A stretch of DNA of 64,000 nt. Origin: Undaria pinnatifida (taxonomy: Eukaryota; Sar; Phaeophyceae; Laminariales; Alariaceae). Shown here in pieces: positions 37,801 through 48,000 of the stretch. Numbering within the stretch: position 1 is the stretch's first letter; every line of letters starts with the position of its first letter. The stretch spans positions 8,914,558 through 8,978,557 of the forward strand of contig JABAKD010000026.1 of the NCBI GenBank assembly GCA_012845835.1, in the 5' to 3' direction. Made by a program: the position numbers and the translations under genes. A model generated the notes under the pieces. That model was not told where the DNA came from, made no database searches, and worked only from the letters and a program-made list of their open reading frames with translations.

Positions 37801-40800
37801 AATTATATAATTATCCTCTCGGAAAATTGCAGCCATGTTTTGGGAGACACACCACTTGGAATTACTGTGGAATGTTTTCGGCAGTAGTTCTAAAATAGTT
37901 GACATCGCTTCCCGCTATTAACAGACATATTGCTGCAACACGCCTCCTCGCTCGAGACACAGTGTTGGCTTTGGCGTCGTTTCTCGCTCGATACATTGCT
38001 TCAACACCACCTCTCGCTCTACTCATCTCAAAGTTAACGAACGGTATGCCGCGCTTTTTTTCCTTCTTTATCATTGTTCGAAAAACCGTTTCGCGTTGAA
38101 GAGCACGATGCTACACGTGGGATGGGCGAGGACCACACGCTCAAGGCGAGAAAGCGTTCGCGTGCCTGCTACGGCGTGTCAAGCCTCAACGAACAAAAAC
38201 AAAAAAATACCTAGGCACAAGCACAGATAACACATCGCACAAACACGCAAAATACAGGAGCAAATACACACAAACAGACATGCGAAGTTTCATGGACACG
38301 TTTGGAAAGGAACAAGAAAAAAGCCCGTCTCGTCGACTGAAACCATTAAATCATGTGTTAATCACTAAACTGCCGAAAACAATCTATTGCTGTCCGCACC
38401 AGCATCCAACCATGGGTTCTGAGGAAAAGAGAGGTCGACCGTTACTTTCTCCCTCTCTCGAATTGTCCCCCATCTCCCAACAATTTGGCTCACAATTACC
38501 CCATGTTCAGCCCGTCTGGCTTACCCTTGCCGGCGCCTCCTTGGAGAGGATGTAGCACGCCCCCACCGTGTTCAGCAGGTACAGCCTCGGCAGCACCATC
38601 GTGCACGCTTGCGCTTGCTCGTAGAGACCCACCATCGGCTGTCGCGCCTGCCTGTTCTGAGACGTGAAAAAATCTTCAAGATGGCGAAGTTCATCAAGAA
38701 TCTTGGGGAAAATATTTCCGTGGAAGGAGGGAGAGGCAGGGAGGAGCGGGTGTGGGTGTCAATGATCAGCCTGCGATCACGAGGTCATGACAGAGATAAG
38801 CACAAACATGTTTCCTCCAAAAAAACCGACGGCACGCTTACCACCGACGACATGAAACAGGTGGGTCCGAGACTAGACCTATGTCGAGCGTATGCACGTA
38901 TACACACACGAAACACGTATATACATACACACGACTTATGCTATCGACAACCAGGGACCAGCTAAACCTGCCCCTGCCAGCCATGTCGAAAAGCGACGGC
39001 GTCCATCTTCCCCGTCGTCCGCTCGAAGGCATGGGAGGCACTGCAAAACAAATCAAAAGCCCGCCGCTGCTATGATATGCATACCACTGCTCGCGCCACA
39101 CTCCCTCCATTCGATCCACACTCCACACCGCTTCCAAATCTGCTCTACCCGAAAACCGTGTCCCGATGCAACACCCTTATTTCACCACGCCTCTATGAAA
39201 CCTCCAGAGGGGGTTACGAGTTCTCCTATTTACCCACACGCACAAATTCAACGGTAGCGTCGAAGTACTTCCACACGTACTCGCTGTTGTAGGCATCGTT
39301 TAATACTGCCTGTAGGCTTCGCGTACTACTGCTGTAAGCACCGCGTACAACTGCTGTAAGCACCGTGTACTACTGCTTTAGGCACCGTTTACTACTGGCG
39401 CCGTACTACTGCCCCAGGCACTGTTTACTACTGCTTCAGGCATCGTGTATTACTGCTCTAAGCACCGTTTACTATTGCTGTCGTCACCGTCTACCACTGC
39501 TGCAAGCATCGCTTATTACTACTGTGCCGTACGCGGAGCTTAGATTACCCACACGCTCAACCCCAAGACCACGCAGGGACACTCAAAACGCGGCTTACGG
39601 CTGCCCCACCTTCATGTAGAGCTCGTAGTAGTTCCGGGGGGACAGCTGGGTGGTCTTGAGCTCCTTGAGCATGTTGCCGGCGTGAGTGAAGGCATTCTTC
39701 GTGTCGCTCGCGTCCTGGCGGCGCATAACACAACAGCGCCAGCGCCGGTCACCGTCCGCAGTGAGAGAAAGACGAGTCCGAACGGGGCGGGCGGAAAAGT
39801 GAGTACCCTGGATTTAAAAAAAAAAAAAATAACCGACGCGACCATCTTAGACAGCGTACACAGGACCAAGGCTGAGGTAGGGGTGGAGGGGGGCGTACTC
39901 ACTTGTTGCTTGTCTTAGTCATCTGACCACTGACCATGCATCCTTTTCGAGACGGAGCACCGTTCTTACTCCTGATGAGGACACCTCCAACAGCGCTTGG
40001 GCGCTCAGCACGTTTCATAGCAGAGCAAAATGGGAGCACTCCCCTACTCTAGCTCCGGTCACAGAGGGCTAACGCTAACGATATACTCAGCAGCATACTC
40101 AGCAGCAAACTCAGCTCCAGATACGAAGCTATAAGCTGCACTCAATAGTATAGTACCTTTAAACCTTTGAGACTCCAGAAGAAAAAATTGACGACAAAAA
40201 CTGACGATTACGGCGTAGGCCACTGCTGGTTGGCGATGATGATGATAAAATTGGTGTCCGAAGTTCGAACTACAACACTGCAAAGATTCGTACCGGATGG
40301 GTACGGCATGACTCCTTCTCGTACAGCTGCGCGCTCACGCTACTCGCAAACGCTTGAAAATATCGCAATCGTCGTTTTCTTGGGTCGCTATAGTGTAATC
40401 ATGATATATAATATATAACCAAGCCCTGAAAGAGCTAATAGCTGCGTAAGGTAGCCGGTACCAGCACCAGTATATAGTATCGGGCATACAGAGTATCTGG
40501 CACAGAGATGCAGAATCTACAATTGCTATCTATTAATGTTCACGGGCAGCGTCGTGTTTCTGGATGTGAACAACTAACCGGGTCGTTCAGCAAGATAACG
40601 ACCGCACCCTTTCGCAAAACCGCCGCAATTTCGACATGAACGCTACTTTATCGGCACACACTGATTTTCAGTCTATAATACACTCGGACACAAGAACAGA
40701 CGGGTTCACGCTCACGATAAAGCAGGAGTACCCATGCCTTCACAAACCCTTTACCCTATGCTGCCTTTCCGTCGACTAGTATATAGAGATGTATACGTAA

Positions 40801-42556
40801 CAACCGTAGTTGGTGGGGGGCAAGGCATCGTAGAGCAAAGGGTACAAAAATACGCGCACTACCGATGTATCAGGTAACAGGTGTAGTTGATGGGGAGGCC
40901 ACCTGGGGCAAAGGACACAGAAATACACGGCTATTGTATCGTGAATATCAACGTGCCTGTGTGCTTGTATCGTATGTATAACAGACAGCCAAAACGATCT
41001 GCTATACTGATGTAAGAGGTTTGTGTCGAAATCGCGGTTTTGCGAAAAGGTGCAATCGTTGTCTCGCTGGACGACCCCGTCAGCTTTCGCAACCAGGTGC
41101 ACGACGCGGCCTGTTCTTAGGTAGCAACACCCGCACAATGCAACCTTGGCCGTACGATTCATCTGGTACAACTGCTGTTGAAGTGCAGGCTCAAGAACAA
41201 CAAAAATATCAGGTATCAAACACATCAACCTATAGATGGTACCTGGTACCTGGTACACGCTTTTCGCTTTCTTTTCGTTTCTTTCCTATATCTTCTTATA
41301 TTTTCTTTGTTTCTTTTTTCCAATTGACTTGCGTCTGTCGTGCGTATGCGTAGTGATAGGTACTACGTGCAATATAGACGTGGTAGTCTTTCTTGCATGG
41401 CAAGCGGTATAGTCGGTTTTTCCAGGCGCGAGTAGTGAGACGTATGCACCAGTATGGACCTGGCACATCGTTGGCTGACTCCCGATTTCACTTCTTAGCA
41501 TGTTTCTGGTGGAGGCATGAACTGCGTCAGCTGTGATATATGCGTGTACCACCTTTGGTTTGTTTGTGCTTTTTCCCTGGGGTATTCCTCAGCTCCAGAG
41601 TGACTGGAGCCTCTCCTGTGACCACGGACTTGATTATGCGAGTTAGTGTGGAAACAACAACAACAACAACAACAGACACAAGGCTCGCTTTTGAACGTTA
41701 AGAAACTGCACCTACGAAAGAGATATCGATTTTGAGCAAGCAATATCAGAAAGAGCAACGTACAGGTTGGGTTGCAATAAGAACGAGATCATTGTTGTCA
41801 CACACATATTGGGATTTGGATTGGGCCACTTCTTGTTACTTTTCTAGCGTGGAGTACTGATAGCTGTGTGCCGGCACATGGGAAGTGAGACAGTTCGCGC
41901 TTGGCGGCAAGCACAACACAACAGAGCAGGGGGCACTCGTTATAAATAGCACAGCATCAATAACAAACCGAGAAAAACACTCCACACCTGCGGTGGATAA
42001 GAAGCCGACCAAACAGACCTGCTGCGGCCTTTTGAGAAACAGGTACGAGTCTGAGGCACCCTCCAACTGCCTGTATACCTGGTACCTGGTATTTTTCATT
42101 GACGGGGCTACCGTTTACCATCGTACCTGACATACAACGTGCCTTTTTTTCTTCTTTTTTTAATACTCATTTACATGCATACAAGAAACTCTACGGTACC
42201 GCAATGGGCATTGCTTGGTGCTGGGTGGAAATGTATGCGAAGAATACACACTACGAGTACTGCTGTTGCCGCGACTGCCGCGAAAAAAAATCTGCGTACT
42301 TGGGACTGAGGACCATACTGAGTGAGCGTGCTCAAATAGAAGCTATCCACCGTCGGCATCTCTAAGCGGCCGGGGGGAGGGGGGAGGGAGGGAGGGGGGA
42401 GGGGGGAGGGGGGAGGGGGGGAGGGGGGGGGGGGGGGGAGGGGGGAGGGGGGGAGGGGGGAGGGGGGGAGGGGAGAGGGGGGAGGGGGGGAGGGGGGAGG
42501 GGGGGAGGGGGGAGGGGGGGAGGGGGGGAGGGGGGAGGGGGGGAGGGGGGGAGGGG

Positions 42557-42587
<31 letters not shown>

Positions 42588-44520
42588 AGGGGGGAGGGGG
42601 GGAGGGGGGAGGGGGGGAGGGGGGGAGGGGGGAGGGGGGGAGGGGGGAGGGGGGAGGGGGGGAGGGGGGGAGGGGGGAGGGGGGGAGGGGGGGAGGGGGG
42701 TGGAGGGAGGGAGGGAGGGGGGCGGCGGGGCGGGGGGGGAGGGGGGAAGGGGAGAAGGGGGGGGGGGGGAGGGGGGAAGGGGGAAAGGGGGGGGGGGGGG
42801 AGGGGCGTCATGCCCAAGAGACTGAAGTCTGGGTCTGGCCATCATCGTCTTAAAATTTGTGGGCCTTCCAATGGCCGTCACAAGATAGCGTAAGACCGCC
42901 CTGACTTCTTCGCCATGTTGCTTTCTCTCCCCAGTGCCATTGATGATGTACTTGATACCCTCTACGAGCCCAATGCCGTATTTAGTCAGTTCCTAGGGTC
43001 TGCTATTATTAGTATGACATTTTTTTCTCTTTTCCTTTCCTTGCTTCCTCTTCTTGTCTTGTCTTTTCTTGCTTTTCTTTTGTTTTGTTTTCTTTCCTTT
43101 CCTTTTTCGTTTTTTCGCTACGTATCTTGTCTTTCCTTTCCTTTATCTTCTTTTCTTTTCTTTGTTTCTTTTTTCCAATTGACTTGCGTCTGTCGTGCGT
43201 ATGCGTAGTGATAGGTACTACGTGCAATATATTCGTGGTAGTCTTTCTTGGGTGGCAAGCGGTATAGCCGGTTTTTCCAGGCGCGAGTAGTGATATGCAC
43301 CAGTATGGACCTGGCACATCGTAGGCTGACTCCCAATTTCACTATTATATGTTTCTGGTGGAGGCATGAATTGCGTCAGCTGTGATATACGAGGTATGCG
43401 TGTACCAGGTACCACTTTTGGTTTGTGCTTTTTCCCTGGGGTATATTCCTTAGCTCCAGAGTGACTGGAGCCTGTCCTGTGACGACGGACTTGATTATGC
43501 GAGTTAATGTGAGAACAACAACAGAAGGTGGAAACTTCTGAGGCGCCAGTACATGCTGGTACCAGGTGCTGGTATTATACAAGTACATTGTTTCTCAACA
43601 TCAAGTGCCACACGACGCCACACACGACACCCTTCTTGCTAGCTCTTGCACCCCTTACGGCTGGAACATTCATATCGGCGCTATAGAGGTGTCACTACAG
43701 CTCTAAGTATGATGATCATTCCAGCACGTGCCCACGTGCCCACAACGCACGACGCTGTACCAGTATTCCCGCCGCATCTGAGGTTGGCATACGAGGTTCA
43801 TACCAGGTACCAGGTGCGCGTTTTCGAATTCGACCTGTGAAGAACCTAAAACGCCCCTACAATACTGGCAGCCAATAAACGACACAGACGTCGCCGCTTT
43901 GAGTAGCGCGGGCGTGGACAGCGTGGGCGCGGACGGTCCAGCGGGCACGGTTGAGGCCTTACGATCACACTATGCGCAGTCTCGACATGGCCGATCGTGC
44001 GTTTCTTGCAAAAAAAAACTGGTTGTGTGACGAAAGCTACGATATGCTTACTTCGTCTACCTGTTGCTGCTGCTTATGACACCCCCGCGGGGCTCAAGGG
44101 CATGCATGCCCAAGCACAGTACAGACTGCAGCAAAACGCTAACCGCAGGGCTTGGGGCTTTTTTTCAAGAAGCACACAGCAGATGTTTCCCAGGCGTGCC
44201 TGCTGTCTAGACGGCTGTCACGCCCAATACAAACTCTCCGCGAATCAAGTCCGTACACGCAAAAATATGGTGCCACCGCTCGGCGCAGCGTTGACGGAGT
44301 GCTACGAAAAAGATATGTTGCTCAGACCAAGCGGCGCGAGGATGTCAACATAGCAAGAGCATTACGAGATTATTCGTGTCGTGCTATCATCTACATGGAG
44401 TATATGCTTCTATCGGCTTCGTTGGAGTCTCACCGTGGCCCTTTTCATGAGAAAGGCTTCTTGCATCACCCGCTTGTTTGCCTCCGCCAGCGCTCGCTGT
44501 TGGGCAGCTGGGTCTTCCAT
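20872..44520 (-). CDS. VPS35: VPS35, retromer cargo-selective complex subunit (16 exons)
   Basis: VPS35 is the alpha-solenoid scaffold of retromer; with VPS26 and VPS29 it sorts cargo out of endosomes. Exons in transcript order: 44520-44434, 39714-39610, 38701-38525, 37328-37237, 36615-36492, 35964-35818, 35120-34908, 33819-33730, 32947-32881, 32460-32258, 30633-30487, 29672-29559, 29124-28465, 28041-27823, 26728-26573, 21060-20872. They join in frame to 929 residues; human VPS35 has about 796 and the excess is one low-complexity insertion in exon 13. Diagnostic stretches are PRLYLL (residues 102-107, the VPS26-binding motif), [49 protein letters not shown] and [14 protein letters not shown]. 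Most junctions are GT-AG; intron 8 starts GC. The intron 15 donor (GAG, GTACTT) is weak, and exon 12 could begin 9 nt later. Only about 12 percent of the gene span is coding. Confidence 0.93.
21088..21365 (+). repeat. Repeat C copy and a second partial copy, in VPS35 intron 15
   Basis: The unit begins GGCACTCATTAG, then TGACCATTGACCACGCA, GAGACGGAGCACCG and GTTGAGCTTATC, and ends near CTATCTATCTC. A truncated second unit begins at about 21312 (GGCGTACTCATTAA). The nearer end lies only about 30 bp from the splice acceptor of the last VPS35 exon. It matches 23920-24150 over about 200 bp. Confidence 0.75.
22484..22600. repeat. Tandem duplication of about 62 bp
   Basis: Two units share GCACGGTTTGTATGCGACTGG / ACACGGTTTTCATGCGACTGG variants, then AACCACGGGAATC / AGCCACGGGAATC. 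This is intronic, within VPS35 intron 15. No coding meaning. Confidence 0.8.
23905..24150 (+). repeat. Repeat C copy with 5' G run, VPS35 intron 15
   Basis: A G run of about 24 precedes TACTCGTTTGCTGCTTGCC, GTAACCATTGACCACG, GCACCGTTCCTACTCC and TTGAGCTTATCCTATCCCC, ending at CCATCTATCTCTCATC. Short direct repeats containing GGGGGTGTCGCA at about 23873 and 24284 flank the region but not at fixed distances, so I cannot call a target-site duplication. Confidence 0.7.
24505..25230. repeat. Diverged repeats, about 110 bp unit, VPS35 intron 15
   Basis: Units near 25028-25120 and 25122-25225 share CTGTACCTCACGGACAA, GCCGCAGCGTA and TATCGCACAxxTAAAATAGC. A more decayed third unit is at about 24510-24575 (CTCTGTACCTCGAG, GGCGCAGCGAAAC). 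Confidence 0.65.
25490..26440. repeat. Duplicated intron segments with a decayed VPS35 exon 15 copy
   Basis: About 25497-25690 and 26330-26430 share GGGGAACA, GGAGAAC, a CCCGTGTT block and AACTACT. At 26149-26180, on the minus strand, TACGTCTTTTCTTTGAGACC followed by GATAACCC copies the part of exon 15 encoding [10 protein letters not shown], with one deletion and a few changes. The copy is out of frame and is not part of the assembled gene. Confidence 0.5.
28250..28432. repeat. ACCAAC-type repeat downstream of the VPS35 exon 13 donor
   Basis: Imperfect CAACAC/ACCAAC units fill this stretch. On the VPS35 sense strand it is G/U-rich and begins about 35 nt after the exon 13 5' splice site. Confidence 0.8.
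28621..29052 (-). other. VPS35: Low-complexity insertion inside VPS35 (exon 13)
   Basis: About 140 residues (roughly 547-690) separate two solenoid segments that are about 20 residues apart in human VPS35. In order they are a run of 13 Ala with further Ala/Glu, an Asp/Glu/Gly-rich acidic stretch, and a run of six Pro. The reading frame stays open and both flanks are conserved, so it is translated. It is likely a disordered loop. Confidence 0.85.
29366..29480. repeat. TTTGG pentamer array, VPS35 intron 12
   Basis: Just over twenty near-perfect TTTGG units lie here. The array lies about 80 nt downstream of the exon 12 5' splice site on the VPS35 sense strand, where it reads CCAAA. Repetitive Trp/Phe/Gly/Leu/Val frames here are artefacts. 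Confidence 0.95.
31050..31560. repeat. Three diverged units of about 200 bp, VPS35 intron 10
   Basis: Starts near 31070, 31265 and 31490 share a CCCTACCCG/CCTTATCAG block, GxTGxGGCGGC, and then ATGCTGCT or ACGCTGCT followed by a TTTC/TTCA block. Identity is low, so this is an old tandem expansion. Confidence 0.4.
33600..33716. repeat. Degenerate ACCAACATC repeats, VPS35 intron 8
   Basis: CACC/ATCAAC repeats end about 14 nt from the exon 8 donor, so on the sense strand a G/U-rich block starts almost at the 5' splice site. This donor is the GC type. Confidence 0.75.
34640..34880. repeat. CAA trinucleotide array, VPS35 intron 7
   Basis: About 240 bp of CAA with CGA and CAG interruptions. It begins about 28 nt after the exon 7 5' splice site on the VPS35 sense strand, where it reads GTT/TTG. 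Poly-Gln, poly-Asn and poly-Leu/Cys frames are the array read in different registers. Confidence 0.95.
35455..35817. repeat. Minisatellite of about 28-32 bp abutting VPS35 exon 6
   Basis: About twelve imperfect units with AGCCGTTACGCTC and GACACCC/CACCCT blocks run right up to the exon 6 donor at 35818/35817. On the sense strand the exon frame remains open through about 90 codons of the array. Confidence 0.8.
37066..37190. repeat. GCATCC hexamer array in two copies of a 63-bp unit, VPS35 intron 4
   Basis: The unit CATCTGCATCCGTAGCTACC, then GCATCC repeats and GCAGCAGGCCTG, occurs twice in perfect tandem. It lies about 45 nt downstream of the exon 4 donor on the sense strand. Confidence 0.9.
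39297..39530. repeat. Minisatellite of about 22-23 bp, VPS35 intron 2
   Basis: Roughly ten units of the form GTACTACTGCTGTAAGCACC with substitutions. The array starts about 80 nt downstream of the exon 2 donor on the sense strand. Confidence 0.9.
39885..40025 (+). repeat. Repeat C copy, VPS35 intron 1
   Basis: GGCGTACTCACTTG, then TGACCACTGACCATGCA, GAGACGGAGCACCG and TTGGGCGCTCA match the first 130 bp of the other repeat C copies; the 3' half (GTTGAGCTTATC) is absent. Confidence 0.7.
41262..41690 (+). mobile_element. Repeat B, copy 2, VPS35 intron 1
   Basis: A pyrimidine-rich 5' tract, TTCCAATTGACTTGCGTCTG, a body of about 300 bp, CCTGTGACCACGGACTTG, and a tail of seven AAC units at about 41652-41675. 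It lies in the same orientation as the copy at 43150. Confidence 0.7.
42368..42805. repeat. GGGGGGAG array, about 430 bp, VPS35 intron 1
   Basis: The plus strand is almost entirely G with single A interruptions at 6-8 nt spacing, plus several pure G runs of up to about 29. In the VPS35 transcript this is a C-rich pyrimidine tract. Proline-rich frames on the minus strand are translations of the array. Confidence 0.97.
43020..43520 (+). mobile_element. Repeat B, copy 3, VPS35 intron 1
   Basis: The third copy has a longer TTTTC/CTTTT-rich 5' tract (43020-43165), the same body and the CCTGTGACGACGGACTTG variant of the core. Its AAC tail is only about three units. It has one core substitution relative to the other copies. 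Confidence 0.7.
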
Positions 44521-45028
44521 CGTCGTGTGCTTTGGCAAACAAAAAAATACCTGCTTCCTGCTATTCCTCTGCCCCACCACCACCAGGACGCTCTCTGAGT
44601 CGATAAGCCAACACCAAATAAGCTACAACGGGCCGCTTTGCCCAGCTCAGTGGCAAGTACCCCTTGAGTGACACGAGCACAGGTAGCCGACACGGGACAC
44701 GGACGGGACGTAACCTGCACTTCGAAGATTTTTGTCCCCTAGAAAAAACGCCCACGAAAATCTCTACCAGGTACAAAGACAATTAGCCCAGCCCACGATA
44801 GCTAGCTCACAAGCCAACGGCGAGAAGCAAAGCAAAGCAACGGCACAATAAGAAGTTCGGCCCAGAAAACTTTTCCACTCTGAGGTATTGAGGCAGAGCT
44901 ATTGTGGCAGCGAAACGTTGTGCGTTGCGGGTGAATTCAAGCGAAAACAGCGACTCCTAGAGCGAGAGAGTGAGAGATACCAGGCACCTCAACTGCTCTC
45001 GTGGCGCTGCCCACCAACCCCGTCCACG
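44521..45028. promoter_or_regulatory. Likely shared promoter between VPS35 and ZMAT2
   Basis: The two start codons face away from each other across 508 bp. I see no exon, repeat or mobile element inside, and no clear TATA box. The region must hold both 5' untranslated regions and at least the proximal promoters, unless either gene has an upstream non-coding exon. Confidence 0.5.
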
Positions 45029-48000
45029 ATGTCGAAAGACCTTGGCTATAAGCAAGTGCAGAACGTGGAATCTAGGAGGACATGGGACCGTGATTACTAC
45101 GAGGCGAAGGCAAAGGAGAGGCTCGCAAAAGGTGACGACTACCAAGAGAAGGAGGATGCCCCGTCGAGGAGAAGCAACAAGGAGGAATTTCAGCCGGCGG
45201 CCGCAGGGGCGGCCGGACCGGCGGGATCTGCCCGCGCTTACTTGAAGGTGATTTGTCCTTGGGAGTGCTCGTACTCAATCTACTGACTGTAAGACAGCAG
45301 TGCACGTTCAGCTGTTGAGACAAGGGTTGCACCAGGTACCAGTACAGGTTGTGATGTACGAGGTACCAGTCAGTATAACGGAGGGTTCCTCGTACAATTC
45401 TACGTACAGCACTGGTACGACTGTTATCGTAGCTGCGAATTTTCACGTGCACGTGCAGCAGTATCCTTCCTTCTACGAGTACGTATCATCGTCGAACTCG
45501 TAGCAGTGCGTTCGGCTTGGGATCGCCTTGAGATATCGGAATATAATTTTTCCTGCCATCGAAATATCCGGCACGTTTAGGTACGAGCCAGGTACCTTCT
45601 ATGATCCCGACTCGGTACCAGGTACCGGTCTTACGGATGCTTGCGTGGTGGAGATATAAAATATTGTCTGGCATCTGATACCCGTTACGGTACCTGGTAT
45701 TACTACGGTGCCTGGTGCCTCATTGCACTAGGCATAGCGGCACAACGCACAACGTTGCACACTGCTCTTGATACGAACCAGACGAATTCCCTTATGGACT
45801 CATGGACATATACCGGTGCCTGGTCAAGTACACCGGTACGTTACAGGCAAGAAAACGCCAAAGTTACCCGGGTATGAATGCTCTTCTTTGTGTTTTAGAC
45901 ACTTTTTGGACACCGTGGCAGTTCCCCAAGGTCACCGCCCTCGTCCACCTTCACCAGAATGATCACCTGATGCGAGATATCGTCCGTCCATTGTTATAGT
46001 AGTCGGCCCAACCGCCTACCTCCTCTGCCTTCCACGTCCTTTCCCTCCTTCTCCTTGCTTCCTTCCGTCCCCGCCCGCCTCTGCGCCTGCCTCCACGCCT
46101 AGACCCGAGAGAGGAAAGTGGACCTCTCGTCGAAGCTCGGCAAGACGCAAGTGGTGACGGCGGCGTCCACACCTTCACAGCAGGGAGGGTGGTACTGCGA
46201 GACGTGCAAGTGCGGGCTTAAAGACAGCATCAACTATCTGGACCACATCAACGGAAAGAAACACCAGAGAGAGCTGGGCTACAGCATGCGCGTCGAGAGA
46301 TCTACGGTGTCGCAGGTGCGTACAATGTTCTATGTAACGGCGCAGTACTGCTGCGGCGGCAGCAGACAAATACTCGTAGTGAGCAGTGAGCTTGATTGCG
46401 GGCGAGGTGGAGAACGGAGACGACGAGACCCTGAAACTATTGCCGTGGCTTCTGGTATTCAAAGAAAACGCACGATTCGTTCAGGACGGTGGTGCAAGGT
46501 AATAGGTATTAGATTTGCACGCTATGGCTTTCGTGTGTCTGCTCAGCACTTCCTATATTGTGTTTATTGGGTATTTATCAAGGACTATCATGGTGCCGCA
46601 AGCACCGTGTGGGACGGGACGGGAGTGAAAGTTTTTGGGCTCCCGTTGTCAACGGGACTGGACCCCATCGTCAGTTTTTCTGCTCCCATTGTGACGGGAT
46701 GGGACGGGACAATTTGCGTCTAGACGGGACGGCAACGGGACGGGAAATGTCCCATGCTTTCTAGACGGGACGGGAACGGGACGGGAAATGTCCACATGCT
46801 TTCTAGACGGGACGGGAACGGGACGGGAAAATGGGAGTTTTTTTCTTGATGAGGACGGGACGGGAATCGAATATGGCTCCGATCTTTCAGACGGGATGGG
46901 ATGGGACTATCACGTTTTATAGTGGGACGGGAAACAATGGGAAAATTGTCATTGTCGATGGGAAAGACAACGAGAAAGGCAATGGGAAAATTGTAGGGTT
47001 GGGTACTGGCGCGCAGCGCCAGTACAAAGTATACTGGCTGCTGTCGCAGCCAGTATACGGGATCCGATCAGGATATTGGTGGCGCGGCTTCGCCGCGCCA
47101 CCATCGCCCCCCCCCGGCTGGTGAGGGGGCCCCGCCGGAGGCGCCCCCGGAGGGCCCCGCTGGAGGCGCTTTTTCACGCGATTTGGCTTCACTAGAGCAT
47201 AAAAACTGAGCGATTTTGGCTCATCTGACAGAGGCGCTGTGCGAGAAAAACTTACCTTTTTTTTGTTTTTGACATGGGAGAAAGGATCAATTGTTTTGCA
47301 ACGCCTACAAACTCCATGATCGTGGGAGATACAGTCTATCCATTCACATGAGTTGAAATGGATAGCAGAATCATCTAAGAATCATAAGATCATTCCATAG
47401 CGTATTGTACTCTGTAGAAACTAGTAGAAACCGGTGGAATATCTTCCACCAAACCACAACCCCCCGCCACAAGTCAATTGCCAATTGAGAAAAAAAAATG
47501 AACACGAGTGCAATCAGTTGGTGTACCGAGGAAAACAGTAGCTAGAAAAGCAACGGTGGCGACAGATTGCAAGGAGACGACAACGGTGCCAAAGCTACCC
47601 AACCGAAAACCGCTCAGCCAAAGGCGCTGAGTCTCCTTCAGACTTTCTTTGAGCTCGGCGCTAGTCGTGTCTACCACTTCCTCGTCGCCTGCACTATGTG
47701 CTGCTGGCGCAGCGGGCTGCTGCTGCTGCTGCTCTGCTGACCCTGCGGGCGTCGCTGCTGCTGCTGACGCAGCAGCCCCTGAACCACCAGCACCGCCGCC
47801 GGGATCTGCAGCAGATGGCGAGCTGCCAGGGGAGACAAATCTGTGCATGGTCGTATGGTCTCCACCGCTGTGTGATTGTGTGGGGTGTGCTGTGAGGCTG
47901 CGTGTCTCTCTGCGTTCTCTGCGGCAGCCTGAATACATGGGTTTCCGCTGGTTTTCGATCGTATGTGGGGATCTTCGTAGATACTGATGTACTGGCGTAC

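Noticed and set aside
42171-42881. Long proline-rich frames on the minus strand
   Set aside because: They are translations of the GGGGGGAG array in VPS35 intron 1 and have no unique sequence or splice context.
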